Assembly: GCA_009909005.1 (NCBI GenBank)
Contig: JAAAOG010000090.1
Location: forward strand, 1-44,231
Source of the DNA: Alphaproteobacteria bacterium
Lineage (GTDB): Bacteria > Pseudomonadota > Alphaproteobacteria > DSM-16000 > Inquilinaceae
Reading direction: 5' to 3'
Length of the DNA: 44,231 nt
The translations under genes and the position numbers were made by a program. The notes below the pieces were generated by a model. It was not told where the DNA came from, searched no databases, and saw only the letters and a list, made by a program, of their open reading frames with translations. Below, one piece after another: positions 28,633-37,260 of the stretch (positions are counted from its first letter, which is position 1; the number at the start of each line of letters is the position of its first letter).

Positions 28633-30927
28633 TCAGGCCGGCTTGACCCGCCAGAAGAAGGCCGGAAGATTGTTGTCGATCCAGATCTGCTGATTCTTGC
28701 CGGTCCAGGTGAACTCGACGCCGCTCATCAGATCCTCCATATGGGCGGGGGCCCAATCCGGGAGGTTGAATTCCCACAGCGGCAGTTCGAGCGGCCCTTC
28801 CTGCGGGTGGTACGGGTCGAGATTGACGGCGACCAGGACAAAATTGGACTTGTCTTTGGTCATCTTGCCGTAAAGCAGGATGTTTTCGTTCCCACAGCTG
28901 TAGAACTTGAGATTATCGTATTCCTGCAGGGCGGGATTGTTGCGCCGGATCATGTTGAGCTTCTTGATCCAGTCGCGGATATTGCCGGGCCGGTCCCAGT
29001 CCCAGACCTTGTACTCGTACTTCTCCGAATTGATGTATTCTTCCTTGCCGGGCACGCCGGCGTTCTCGCAAAGCTCGAAGCCGTTATACATGCCCCACAG
29101 GCTGTTCAAGGTGGTCGCCAGCGCCGAGCGAATGAGGAAGGCCGGCCGGCCGCCCTCCTGCAAATGGAAGGGCAGGATATCCGGGGTATTCACGAAGAAA
29201 TTCGCCCGCATATATTCCTTCGCCTCGCCCTGGCAGAGCTCCTGCAGATATTCCGTGAACTCGGCCTTGCCGGTCCGCCAGGTGAAATAGCTGTAGCTCT
29301 GCGTGAACCCGACCTTGGCCAAGCCCTTCATCAGTTTGGGTCGCGTGAAGGCCTCGGACAGGAAGAGCGCATCGGGATGGCGGTCCTGGATGTCGCGGAT
29401 CATCCACTCCCAGAACGGGTAGGGCTTTGTGTGGGGATTGTCGACGCGGAAGATCTTGACGCCCTGATCGATCCAGAACTGCACCACGTCCCGCAGTTCG
29501 ATCCACAAATCCCGCTTCGGCGTCACGCCGTCGGCCTCGTAAAACTCGACATTGACGATGTCTTCGTACTTCTTCGGCGGGTTCTCGGCGAAACGGATGG
29601 ACCCGTCGGGCCGCCATTTGAACCACTCCGGATGCTCCTTCACCCAGGGATGATCGGGCGAGCACTGGATGGCGAAGTCGATCGCCACCTCCATGCCGTG
29701 CTTTTCCGTCTCTTTGACGAAGCGGCGGAAGTCTTCCAGCGTGCCCCATTCCGGATGCACTGCCTTGTGCCCGCCCTCCTCGGAACCGATGGCATAGGGG
29801 CTGCCGGGGTCCTCCGGCGCCGCCCGCAGGGAATTGTTGCGGCCCTTGCGGTTGGTTTTGCCGATCGGGTGGTGAGGCACCAGGTAGACGACATCGAAGC
29901 CGAGGTCTTTGATATACGGGAGCCGATCGATGCACTCGTCGATGGTCGCGCCGCGCATGGGATTGGTGCCCTGCGAGCGCCAGAACATTTCGTACCAAGA
30001 AGCGAAGCGCGCCGCGATGCGATCGACAGTGACCTCCAGCTCTTTGTAATGAGTCTGGCCGGCCCGGACCTGGCAGCGCCGCATGGCTGAAACCGTCGAT
30101 TTGGCCAGCAGCAGGTCCATCTTGGTGACGGTGTCGGTCCCGGCCTCGTCCAGCGCCTCCAGGAGTTTGGTGAGGGTCTGGCGATCGGGGCCACGGGCAT
30201 TGCCCAGCGCCTGCTCGACCAGCGAGCGGACCTCGATCAGGTCGACTTCGACATTCTGGTGCGCCTCGGCTTTCTTGACGGTGTCGGCCATCAGAGTGCC
30301 GAAGGCATCGAAATAGGCCTCGACCGTGTAGCGGTAGCGCGTGTTGCGCTCCACGGTGAACGAACCAGAATAGCGGTCGTTCTCGACGAAGCGCATCGGG
30401 ACCTCATGCCAGGTCCCTTCGTCCTCGGCATGATAGAGCACCGAGGCGATGATCTGGCCATGCCCCTGGAAGACGATATCGGCGCTGACGGTGATTTCGT
30501 CGCCGACTTCGCGCTTGATCGGATGCCGCCCGCCGTCGAGTTCCGGCGTCACGCCGGTGATGACGAAGCGATGCGGCGCCAGCGCCTTGAGGCGCGCTTC
30601 CGATTCCGGGGTCAAAGCCCGCGGGGCGGGTTTCGCCGGACCGGCCGGAGCCTCGGTTTTGGCAGCAGGCGCGGGCTTCGTCCCGGCGGTCTTGTCTTCG
30701 GGCGCCCTGGCTTCGGGCGCCCTGGCTTCGGACCCTCTGGTTCCGGACGTCTTGGCCTGAGCCGTTCCGGTTTCGGCCGGACCTTTATCCGCGGGCCTGG
30801 TCGCGGCCGCCGGTGCTTCGCCGGCCTTGCCCGCCGGTGCAGGCTTTGCCGCCTCCGACGATTTTGCCGTGTCGGCGGTCTTGCCGGTTTCGCCGGTCTT
30901 GCCCGTTTTGGTTGGAGCCGTGCTCAT
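28633..30927 (-). CDS. glgE: Alpha-1,4-glucan:maltose-1-phosphate maltosyltransferase
   Basis: Transfers maltosyl from alpha-maltose-1-phosphate to the non-reducing end of alpha-1,4-glucan. The 764-residue protein has an unusual N-terminal segment of about 105 residues rich in Lys, Ala, Thr, Pro and Gly, then a normal GlgE: the N-terminal beta domain (RFVITGVTPELDGGRHPIKR), an alpha-helical bundle (DLIEVRSLVEQALGNARG), and the GH13 core with the nucleophile Asp in FRVDNPHTKPYPFWEW, acid/base Glu in LFLSEAFTRPKLM, and the maltose-phosphate-binding NPPKKYEDI region. The ATG at 30927 has GGAGA about 8 bases upstream; an in-frame ATG 24 bases further up lacks one. It leads the glgE - treS - glgB - glgX - malQ series. 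Confidence 0.95.
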   Translation of the reverse strand: MSTAPTKTGKTGETGKTADTAKSSEAAKPAPAGKAGEAPAAATRPADKGPAETGTAQAKTSGTRGSEARAPEARAPEDKTAGTKPAPAAKTEAPAGPAKPAPRALTPESEARLKALAPHRFVITGVTPELDGGRHPIKREVGDEITVSADIVFQGHGQIIASVLYHAEDEGTWHEVPMRFVENDRYSGSFTVERNTRYRYTVEAYFDAFGTLMADTVKKAEAHQNVEVDLIEVRSLVEQALGNARGPDRQTLTKLLEALDEAGTDTVTKMDLLLAKSTVSAMRRCQVRAGQTHYKELEVTVDRIAARFASWYEMFWRSQGTNPMRGATIDECIDRLPYIKDLGFDVVYLVPHHPIGKTNRKGRNNSLRAAPEDPGSPYAIGSEEGGHKAVHPEWGTLEDFRRFVKETEKHGMEVAIDFAIQCSPDHPWVKEHPEWFKWRPDGSIRFAENPPKKYEDIVNVEFYEADGVTPKRDLWIELRDVVQFWIDQGVKIFRVDNPHTKPYPFWEWMIRDIQDRHPDALFLSEAFTRPKLMKGLAKVGFTQSYSYFTWRTGKAEFTEYLQELCQGEAKEYMRANFFVNTPDILPFHLQEGGRPAFLIRSALATTLNSLWGMYNGFELCENAGVPGKEEYINSEKYEYKVWDWDRPGNIRDWIKKLNMIRRNNPALQEYDNLKFYSCGNENILLYGKMTKDKSNFVLVAVNLDPYHPQEGPLELPLWEFNLPDWAPAHMEDLMSGVEFTWTGKNQQIWIDNNLPAFFWRVKPA

Positions 30928-31056
30928 GCGTCTTTCTCCGAAATCCGTCATCGCAAGCGCCGCCCGGGCACATCCGCGAGCGTAACGCGGTCACCGTGTG
31001 ATGATGCCGGGGCCTGGGCGGCCAGACGCCGAGCCCCGGGTTCAGTCGCGACGGTG

Positions 31057-32310
31057 TCACTGATCTCCGTCTGGCGGGTCAGAGGGCTCCGCGGTGCCGT
31101 CATCATCCGCACTTGGCGGGTCGGCCGGCGCCTCTTCGGCAGGGTCCCCCTCCTCCCGGCCCGCGCCGGCCGCCGGGGTCTCGCCGCCGGCAGCGTCGCC
31201 ATTGCCCTCACCGGTCCCCTCACCGCCCGGCGTGCCGTCGCCGGCCGCCGTTCCGTCGGCAGACTCCTCGGCCAAGCTGCGGACGACCTGCCGCACGCCT
31301 TCCGTCGCGTCGATGGCCTGCTGCTGGTTGGCGGCGCGGGTCTGGTGGAAGAACACGGAATAATTGAGGTCGTCCAGCGCGAAGAGGAGAGAGACGAAAT
31401 CCGCGTCCTCTCCATCACCGCACCGCACGGTTGCCGATTTCAGGGCGTAGATCTCGCGCAGGACAGTGGTGCCCCCCAAATCCGCTTCGAAATCCGCGGA
31501 GCACAGTTCTTCGAACCGGCTGACATAGTCGAGCGCGAATTCATCGATCCGGATCTCTTCACCGCGCGGCTGCTGGTGCAGGCCACCGACCATGGCCTCG
31601 CCGATGCGCCAGATATGGTGCAGGTCGAGTTCATTGTCGGGCACATCTTCCGGCCGCATGAAAGCGAGGTCTTCCAGCCCGGCGCGGTTCAGGATTTCCG
31701 CCAAGGCCCGCAGCGACAGCCGCGAGTCGCTCGGCATGGCACTTGGCGGTGCCGCCGTCAGGTCCGGGTTCTGTTCGATCAGACGATTGGCCGTCTCGAT
31801 GCACTGCCGCACCGTGCCGAAGGCCACGGAAGTCCCGGACAGCGGAAAGACGAAGGAGTCCGTCCGCGTTTGCACCGTCAATTCGCGGCCCTGGCGCAGC
31901 AGCCGGAACAGCTCCTCATTGTCGCCGACGGGAATCACCATCACCGTCTGCTCGACAGGGACGGCCGGGAACTGGGCCCGGTACTCCTCATCCACCGACA
32001 ATTGGACAACCGAGCGCTGGTCCGGCTCCAGGGTCCACCCCTCGTTCACCAGCGCGATATTCATCTGATAGGCAACATCCATCGACAGGATGAAGCGCAC
32101 GCCCTCCTCGTCGAACGTCCTCTCGACCCCGCAATGGCTGAACTGCCCTTCCTCATTGGCGAAGGCGCCGCCTTCCCAGCCCCTGTGCTGGATCGAGAAT
32201 TCCGGCGGCTGCTGGGCCAGAGCCGGCGGATGCGGGCCGGCGACCAGCAGAAAGGCGAGCAGCACGACGGCGGCGAGAAAGCGGGGCAAAGCCATGGTGG
32301 ATCGCGTCAT
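31057..32310 (-). CDS. Secreted protein of unknown function with acidic C-terminal tail
   Basis: A 417-residue protein. From the ATG at 32310, [22 protein letters not shown] forms a signal peptide with a likely cleavage at ALA|QQ near residue 32. The mature part has no family I recognise; it looks like two alpha/beta stretches with four or so cysteines ([33 protein letters not shown]), which could form disulfides in the periplasm. The last 60 residues are a Gly/Glu/Ala/Asp-rich disordered tail. It lies between purH and glgE on the same strand, 129 bases before glgE. Neither neighbour suggests a role. Confidence 0.72.
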   Translation of the reverse strand: MTRSTMALPRFLAAVVLLAFLLVAGPHPPALAQQPPEFSIQHRGWEGGAFANEEGQFSHCGVERTFDEEGVRFILSMDVAYQMNIALVNEGWTLEPDQRSVVQLSVDEEYRAQFPAVPVEQTVMVIPVGDNEELFRLLRQGRELTVQTRTDSFVFPLSGTSVAFGTVRQCIETANRLIEQNPDLTAAPPSAMPSDSRLSLRALAEILNRAGLEDLAFMRPEDVPDNELDLHHIWRIGEAMVGGLHQQPRGEEIRIDEFALDYVSRFEELCSADFEADLGGTTVLREIYALKSATVRCGDGEDADFVSLLFALDDLNYSVFFHQTRAANQQQAIDATEGVRQVVRSLAEESADGTAAGDGTPGGEGTGEGNGDAAGGETPAAGAGREEGDPAEEAPADPPSADDDGTAEPSDPPDGDQ

Positions 32311-32430
32311 GTCCGTTTCGGGATGGTGAAAATACCCATGCTCCGGCCAACCGGGAACCGGCTGCCGGGTTCCATACACCGGGGGCAGCGGCGATACACT
32401 CTTGCACGTCGCCCGTTGCTGTCAACCTTG

Positions 32431-32470
32431 CGCGCCGCAGCATAGCACTGCGCCGGCAGCGTGCGGCGCG
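32431..32470. other. Stem-loop just past purH
   Basis: CGCGCCGCA (32431-32439) pairs perfectly with TGCGGCGCG (32462-32470), 13 bases beyond the purH stop. The loop of 22 bases can fold further. There is no T-run on the minus strand, so it is a transcript-end or stability structure at most. Confidence 0.45.
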
Positions 32471-32482
32471 TCATGCCGGTCT

Positions 32483-34066
32483 TCAATGCCGGAAATGCCG
32501 CATGCCGGTAAAGACCATCGCGATATTGTGTGCGTTCGCCGCCTCGATCACCTCATTGTCGCGGACCGAGCCGCCGGGCTGGATGACTGCGGTGGCGCCG
32601 GCCTCGACAGCGGCGAGCAGCCCGTCGGCAAAGGGAAAGAAGGCGTCGGACGCGACGACAGACCCGGCCGTGCGCGGGGCGGTCTCGCCGGCCTCCGCCC
32701 CGATCTCCGCCGCCTTGCGGGCGGCGAGTCGGGCGCTGTCGACCCGGCTCATCTGACCCGCCCCCACGCCGACCGTGGCCCCGTCCTTCGCATAGACGAT
32801 GGCGTTGGACTTGACGTACTTGCAGACGGTGAAGCCGAAGAGCAGGTCGGCCATTTCCCGCGCATCGGGCTCCCGCCGGGTGACCACCTGCAGCGTGTCG
32901 GCGGTGGCCCGGCCGGCATCGCGCGACTGCAGCAGCAGGCCTCCGGCGACCGAGCGCAGGGTCATTCCCGCCTGCACCGGGTCGGGCAGCCCGCCGGTCA
33001 GCAGCACCCGCAGTCCCTTGCGCCCGGCCAGCGCCGCACAGGCGGCCTCGTCGGCCTCGGGCGCGATCACCACTTCGCAGAAAATCTCGGCGACGGCATG
33101 CGCGGTGGCCGCATCGAGCGGCCGGTTGACCGCGACGATGCCGCCAAAGGCGCTCACCGGGTCGCAGGCCAGAGCCTTGTGATAGGCCTCGGCCAGGCTG
33201 TCGGCCACGGCGACGCCGCAGGGATTGGCGTGCTTGACGATGACCACGGCCGGCGCGGCGAACTCGGCCACCAGTTCGAAGGCCGCATCGGCATCGCCGA
33301 TATTGTTGTAGCTCAGCTCCTTGCCCTGCAGCTGCCGGGCACTGACGACGCCCGGCCGCACCTCCGGCGTGCGGTAGAGCGCCGCCTGCTGGTGCGGGTT
33401 CTCGCCATAGCGCAGGGTGAACAGCCGCCGGCCGGAGAGAGACAGCGTATCGGGGAAGGTCTCGCCCGCCTGGCCGGCGAACCAGCCCGCTATGGCGGAG
33501 TCGTAGGCCGCCGTACGGGCGAAGGCCGCCGCCGCCAGCCGCTCCCGCAATGCCGCAGAGGTGGCGCCGTCATGCGCCGTCATGTCGGCGACAACCGCGT
33601 CGTACTGGCCCGGCGCCGTCACCACGGTGACGAAGGCATGGTTCTTGGCCGCGGCGCGGATCATCGCCACGCCGCCGATATCGATGTTCTCGATCGCCGT
33701 GACCGGATCGGCACCGCCCGCCACCACGTCTTCGAAGGGATAGAGGCTGCCGACCAGCAGGTCGATCGGCGCGATGGAATAATCGGTCATCGCCTCGCGA
33801 TGCTCGTCGCTGTCGCGCCGCGCCAGCAGGCCGCCATGGATCTTCGGGTGCAGCGTCTTGACCCGGCCGTCCATGATCTCCGGAAAGCCCGTATAGTCGG
33901 AGACCTCGCGCACCGCGACGCCGGCCTCCGCCAGCGCGCGGGCCGAGCCGCCGGTCGACAGGATTTCGACGCCGCGCTCCCCCAGGAACCGGCCGAATTC
34001 GACGATCCCGGTCTTGTCGGCCACGGAGATCAGGGCGCGTCGGATAGGCGTGGCGGCGGTCGGCAT
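32483..34066 (-). CDS. purH: Bifunctional AICAR transformylase/IMP cyclohydrolase
   Basis: Carries out the last two steps of IMP synthesis: formylation of AICAR with 10-formyl-THF and ring closure. The 527-residue length is standard. The N-terminal MGS-like cyclohydrolase domain (about 1-195) shows [30 protein letters not shown] and [13 protein letters not shown]. The transformylase domain shows [41 protein letters not shown] and [10 protein letters not shown]. The ATG at 34066 has GAGGAG 9 bases upstream. In related genomes purH follows rsmB and a heparinase-like gene; here the same order holds with two coiled-coil genes inserted between. Confidence 0.96.
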   Translation of the reverse strand: MPTAATPIRRALISVADKTGIVEFGRFLGERGVEILSTGGSARALAEAGVAVREVSDYTGFPEIMDGRVKTLHPKIHGGLLARRDSDEHREAMTDYSIAPIDLLVGSLYPFEDVVAGGADPVTAIENIDIGGVAMIRAAAKNHAFVTVVTAPGQYDAVVADMTAHDGATSAALRERLAAAAFARTAAYDSAIAGWFAGQAGETFPDTLSLSGRRLFTLRYGENPHQQAALYRTPEVRPGVVSARQLQGKELSYNNIGDADAAFELVAEFAAPAVVIVKHANPCGVAVADSLAEAYHKALACDPVSAFGGIVAVNRPLDAATAHAVAEIFCEVVIAPEADEAACAALAGRKGLRVLLTGGLPDPVQAGMTLRSVAGGLLLQSRDAGRATADTLQVVTRREPDAREMADLLFGFTVCKYVKSNAIVYAKDGATVGVGAGQMSRVDSARLAARKAAEIGAEAGETAPRTAGSVVASDAFFPFADGLLAAVEAGATAVIQPGGSVRDNEVIEAANAHNIAMVFTGMRHFRH

Positions 34067-34211
34067 GGCGGCGGCTCCTCTTTTCGGCTTGGTGTTTGGC
34101 GATGGACGCAGGCGGATTGCCGGCCGCCATTTAACGGCCTTTGTCCGGGCTTGTCGAACCCGGACAGCCGCACCGGCCGAACGAGACGGGCCGGGATCAG
34201 GGCTGGAGAGA

Positions 34212-34571
34212 TCAGGGCTGGAGATAGGGGGCCAGGGCGATGCTGCCGATCACCAGGCCGACCACGCCGATGACCGTGCTGACGACGATGCCGACCACCG
34301 TCGCCGTCCGGGGCCGCTCGCCCATCTGAACAGTCAACGTCGTCACACCCTTGGCCAGTTCCGACACATTGTGCTCCACGAACAGAAGGCGCCTGTCGAG
34401 CCGCTTCTCCGTCTCTTCAATGCGCAGCTCGAGGCGCTTCTCCATTTCCTCGAAGCGCTGGTCAATTCGCTTTTCCAAACCCGTCAGCCGCTCGTCCATA
34501 CGCGCGATCTGCGGCAGCAGCTGATCGCGGATCAGGCTTTCCAGGCGGCTTTCGGTATCGACGGCGGCCAT
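34212..34571 (-). CDS. Membrane-anchored coiled-coil protein, short paralogue
   Basis: A 119-residue protein: residues 1-70 are highly charged helix ([19 protein letters not shown], then [20 protein letters not shown]), predicted coiled coil, and residues about 88-116 are one hydrophobic segment ([19 protein letters not shown]) ending in APYLQP, so it should be tail-anchored with its helices in the cytoplasm. It is a tandem paralogue of the next gene upstream: the first 19 residues are identical, and the C-terminal 38 or so are also identical, but it holds one copy of the internal ETEKR 11-mer where the other has eight. The function is unknown. It lies 145 bases before purH. Confidence 0.8.
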   Translation of the reverse strand: MAAVDTESRLESLIRDQLLPQIARMDERLTGLEKRIDQRFEEMEKRLELRIEETEKRLDRRLLFVEHNVSELAKGVTTLTVQMGERPRTATVVGIVVSTVIGVVGLVIGSIALAPYLQP

Positions 34572-34637
34572 GGGCGTCTTTCCCTTCTCCCGTCAATTTC
34601 GGCTGTTGCGGCGGTTTTGGCAAAGAAAACCGGTCCC

Positions 34638-34673
34638 TCAGTCCTCACTGCCGGCTTCCGGGCCAAAGCCGCC
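34638..34673 (-). pseudogene. Duplicated scrap of the heparinase-like gene's 3' end
   Basis: The sequence here closely matches 35398-35433, the last codons and stop of the heparinase II/III-like gene, and is followed in both places by the same TTTTGGCAAAGAAAACCGGT stretch (reading the plus strand leftwards). It sits between the two coiled-coil paralogues and marks the edge of the segment copied in the tandem duplication. Confidence 0.75.
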
Positions 34674-34710
34674 GGGAGCGGCCGGCCCGGCGCTATGACA
34701 CGCGCCGGGA

Positions 34711-35322
34711 TCAGGGCTGGAGATAGGGGGCCAGGGCGATGCTGCCGATCACCAGGCCGACCACGCCGATGACCGTGCTGACGACGATGCCGACCACCGT
34801 CGCCGTCCGGGGCCGCTCGCCCATCTGAACGGTCAAGGTCGTGACAGCCTTGGCCAGCTCAGCCATATTCGTTTCGACAACGGCAAGGCGCCTGTCCATT
34901 GCGTTGTCACGATCTTCAGAGCCCTTTTCAGTGCCCTTGATCTGCTGATAAAGGCGCTTTTCCGTCTCCTCGATCTTCTGGTTAAGACGCTTCTCGGTCT
35001 CCGCAAGCTGCTGTGTAGACCGCTTCTCGGTCTCCTCGATCTTCTGGTCAAGGCGCTTCTCGGTCTGCGCGAGGTGCTGTGCAAACCGCTTCTCGGTCTC
35101 CTCGATCTTCTGGTCCAGGCGCTTCTCGGTCTCCGCTAATGTCTGCTCCAGCTGCTTCTCGGTCTCCTCCATCCGAAGCTCAAGGCGCTTGCCGATTTCT
35201 TCGAAGCGCTGGTCGACGCGCTTTTCGAACGCCGCCTGGCGCTCGTCCATGCGCGCGAGCTGCGGCAGCAGCTGATCGCGGATCAGGCTTTCCAGACGGC
35301 TTTCGGTATCGACGGCGGCCAT
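34711..35322 (-). CDS. Membrane-anchored coiled-coil protein with 11-residue repeats, long paralogue
   Basis: A 203-residue tail-anchored protein. After a shared N-terminus ([19 protein letters not shown]), eight tandem 11-residue units start at residues 53, 64, 75, 86, 97, 108, 119 and 130, each reading close to ETEKRLDQKIE. An exact 11-residue period with hydrophobic residues in fixed positions is a hendecad coiled coil, which forms straight or slightly right-handed rods about 13 nm long for this length. The C-terminal hydrophobic segment (about 172-198) anchors it in the membrane. It lies 75 bases past the heparinase-like gene. No family was recognised; a scaffold or spacer role is inference. 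Confidence 0.82.
   Translation of the reverse strand: MAAVDTESRLESLIRDQLLPQLARMDERQAAFEKRVDQRFEEIGKRLELRMEETEKQLEQTLAETEKRLDQKIEETEKRFAQHLAQTEKRLDQKIEETEKRSTQQLAETEKRLNQKIEETEKRLYQQIKGTEKGSEDRDNAMDRRLAVVETNMAELAKAVTTLTVQMGERPRTATVVGIVVSTVIGVVGLVIGSIALAPYLQP
34924..35166 (-). repeat. 33-base tandem repeats encoding the hendecad rod
   Basis: In-frame tandem units of 33 bases code for the eight 11-residue repeats. Alternate units are more alike (66-base higher-order period: DQKIE and QxLA forms alternate), suggesting growth by duplication of pairs. Confidence 0.8.
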
Positions 35323-35397
35323 GGGCGTCTTTCCCTTTCCCCCCTTTCCCCGTCAATTTCGGCTGTGGCGGCGGTTTTGGCAAAGAAAACCGGTCGC

Positions 35398-37140
35398 TCA
35401 GCCCTCACTGCCGGCTTCGGGGCCGAGGCCGAGGGCGGATCCAAGGAACCCGCGTTTCAGCGACCAGGTCAGTCGTGCGGTCTCCTGCCGGTCCGACGCG
35501 CCGGAGAGGACCAGTTGCGCCGTCCGGCGGTGCTGCGTGCCGCTGCCGACATAGACGCTCTCCGCGACGGCGACCGGACCGCTTTCCGAGCGGAAGACCC
35601 AGCCACCGCCGCTGGCCAGGCGCAGGCCGACGGCTGTCCCTTGCGCATCCGGCGTCGCCGTCACATCGGGGTGGAGGTGAAAGCGGGCCGCAAAGCCGAC
35701 CGTCTCGCCATCCGGCCGCCCCGTCGGGATCAGCAGATCCTCCCCCCGGATCTCGCCGCCGTCCTGGCTGATCCACAGGCTGCGCTCGTGCCGCAGGCCG
35801 AAGAGACGGCCGTAGAAATCATGGCTGGCCTCGATATGCACGCCGTCGGCCTCGGCGACGCGGGAGATGGTGACGCGGCCGGGCCGCCCGGCAAAGCCGC
35901 CTTCCGGCCGGATGGGCAGGGCATTGGTCTCACCGACGGTCACCGTCGAATGCGCCGCCGTGCCGCGCAGGGCGGCGTGCCAGGATCCGGTGCCGTCCGC
36001 CTCGGCGCCGTCGGGATAGGGCCAGGCGCCGCAATTGACGACCAGCCGCTCGCGGCCGTCCGACATCTCCAGGCTCAGCGGCCCGGCATGGCCGTCACGG
36101 TCGTGGCCGAGCGGCGGCGGTGCGCCGACATCCATCAGCAGCAGCGTCCGGCCGGCCAGCACCCGCTGATAACCGAGCCGCCCGGCCGATTTCAGCGGTT
36201 TTCCTCCGGCACCGGTCTGCGACAGGACCGCCTCGATCAGCGCCGGATCGCCTTCCTGGCTGCCGTTGAACAGGGCCAGCCGGCCATCGCCATGGCGCAG
36301 CAGGCGCAGACCGGGCACCAGGCGGTCGATGCCGTCGCGCAGCAGGTCCATGGCGGGCGACACCGCCTCGTCTTCGACCCCGATCGCCGACTGCGCCATG
36401 TTCAAGGCCGCGCGCAGATCGGCAAGATCGCGCAGCACCAGCAGCAGCATTGCCGGGTTGCGGCCGAAGGCGCCGCCATCGCCGGACAGCTGCTCGGGCA
36501 GGTCGCGCCGCAGCCGGGCGAGGCCGGCGCTCAGCCGGTCCTCGTGCCCCGGCAGCGCCAGGGCGCCGACGACCAGCCCTTTCACCGCCGCGATCAGCTC
36601 CGGTCCCGGCCGTGCATCGGCAAGGGTCCGCGACAAGTGTCGGGTCTGGCGGGACAGGCTGGCAAACACGTCCTCGCGAAAACCGTCATCGGCGCTGAGG
36701 CAGAAGAAATCGTGCAGCGCAATCCAATTGGCGATCCGCCGCCCCAGCACGTCGGGCCGCCAATAGACCGGGTGCCAGCGGTCGCAGGTCTCCAGCCACT
36801 CGTCGACGCGCTGCCGCGCCGTGCGCCTAGCGTCATCGCCGCCCGCCGCCCGCAGATCGCGCAGCCAGGCGAAACCTCCGAGGTCCGCCTGCGCGTCCGC
36901 GCCAAGCGCCGGGTCGCCGAAGACCGGGGCCTCGGGTCCGCGCGGCTCGACCACGCCGCCGAACCGCCCGGCCACGATCTCCGCGCCATGCCCGGCATCG
37001 CCCGGCCAGGGATCGGGCGGCACCAGCCGCAGCGCCCGGATGCGCGGGGTCCGCAGCGTCCAGCCATAGAGCCCGCTGGCAAACAAGGCGCGACGCAGGC
37101 GGGCGCCCAGAGTCGGAACCGCAAAAGCACGGTCGCCCAT
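35398..37140 (-). CDS. Heparinase II/III-like protein
   Basis: A 580-residue protein with an alpha/alpha-toroid N-terminal part (about 60-290: RFGGVVEP, then WHPVYWRPDVLGRRIANWI) and a C-terminal beta-sandwich of the heparinase II/III family (about 320-570: GYQRVLAGRTLLLMDVGAPP, GTAAHSTVTVGETNALPI, HIEASHDFYGRLFGLRHERS). The His in AAHSTVTV and the Tyr in HDFYGR are at positions used in the lyases. No signal peptide is seen, so a secreted polysaccharide lyase role is doubtful; many alphaproteobacteria carry this form next to rsmB and purH with no known substrate. The ATG at 37140 is chosen over a TTG at 37158 because GGGAGG lies 9 bases upstream. Confidence 0.85.
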   Translation of the reverse strand: MGDRAFAVPTLGARLRRALFASGLYGWTLRTPRIRALRLVPPDPWPGDAGHGAEIVAGRFGGVVEPRGPEAPVFGDPALGADAQADLGGFAWLRDLRAAGGDDARRTARQRVDEWLETCDRWHPVYWRPDVLGRRIANWIALHDFFCLSADDGFREDVFASLSRQTRHLSRTLADARPGPELIAAVKGLVVGALALPGHEDRLSAGLARLRRDLPEQLSGDGGAFGRNPAMLLLVLRDLADLRAALNMAQSAIGVEDEAVSPAMDLLRDGIDRLVPGLRLLRHGDGRLALFNGSQEGDPALIEAVLSQTGAGGKPLKSAGRLGYQRVLAGRTLLLMDVGAPPPLGHDRDGHAGPLSLEMSDGRERLVVNCGAWPYPDGAEADGTGSWHAALRGTAAHSTVTVGETNALPIRPEGGFAGRPGRVTISRVAEADGVHIEASHDFYGRLFGLRHERSLWISQDGGEIRGEDLLIPTGRPDGETVGFAARFHLHPDVTATPDAQGTAVGLRLASGGGWVFRSESGPVAVAESVYVGSGTQHRRTAQLVLSGASDRQETARLTWSLKRGFLGSALGLGPEAGSEG

Positions 37141-37148
37141 GCCGTCAG

Positions 37149-37167
37149 CCTCCCGCAATCCGGGAGG
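37149..37167 (-). promoter_or_regulatory. Hairpin covering the ribosome binding site of the heparinase-like gene
   Basis: On the minus strand CCTCCCG (37161-37167) pairs perfectly with CGGGAGG (37149-37155) across a 5-base loop. The second arm is the GGGAGG ribosome binding site of the ATG at 37140, so the mRNA could hide its own start. Confidence 0.6.
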
Positions 37168-37260
37168 GCGTGAGGATGCCGCCCATCCAATCGTGAAAGA
37201 CAGTGCGCCGCATGATCGACCGTGCCCGACCGGCCCCGTTTCCTGAGCCGGCTTAGCAAG

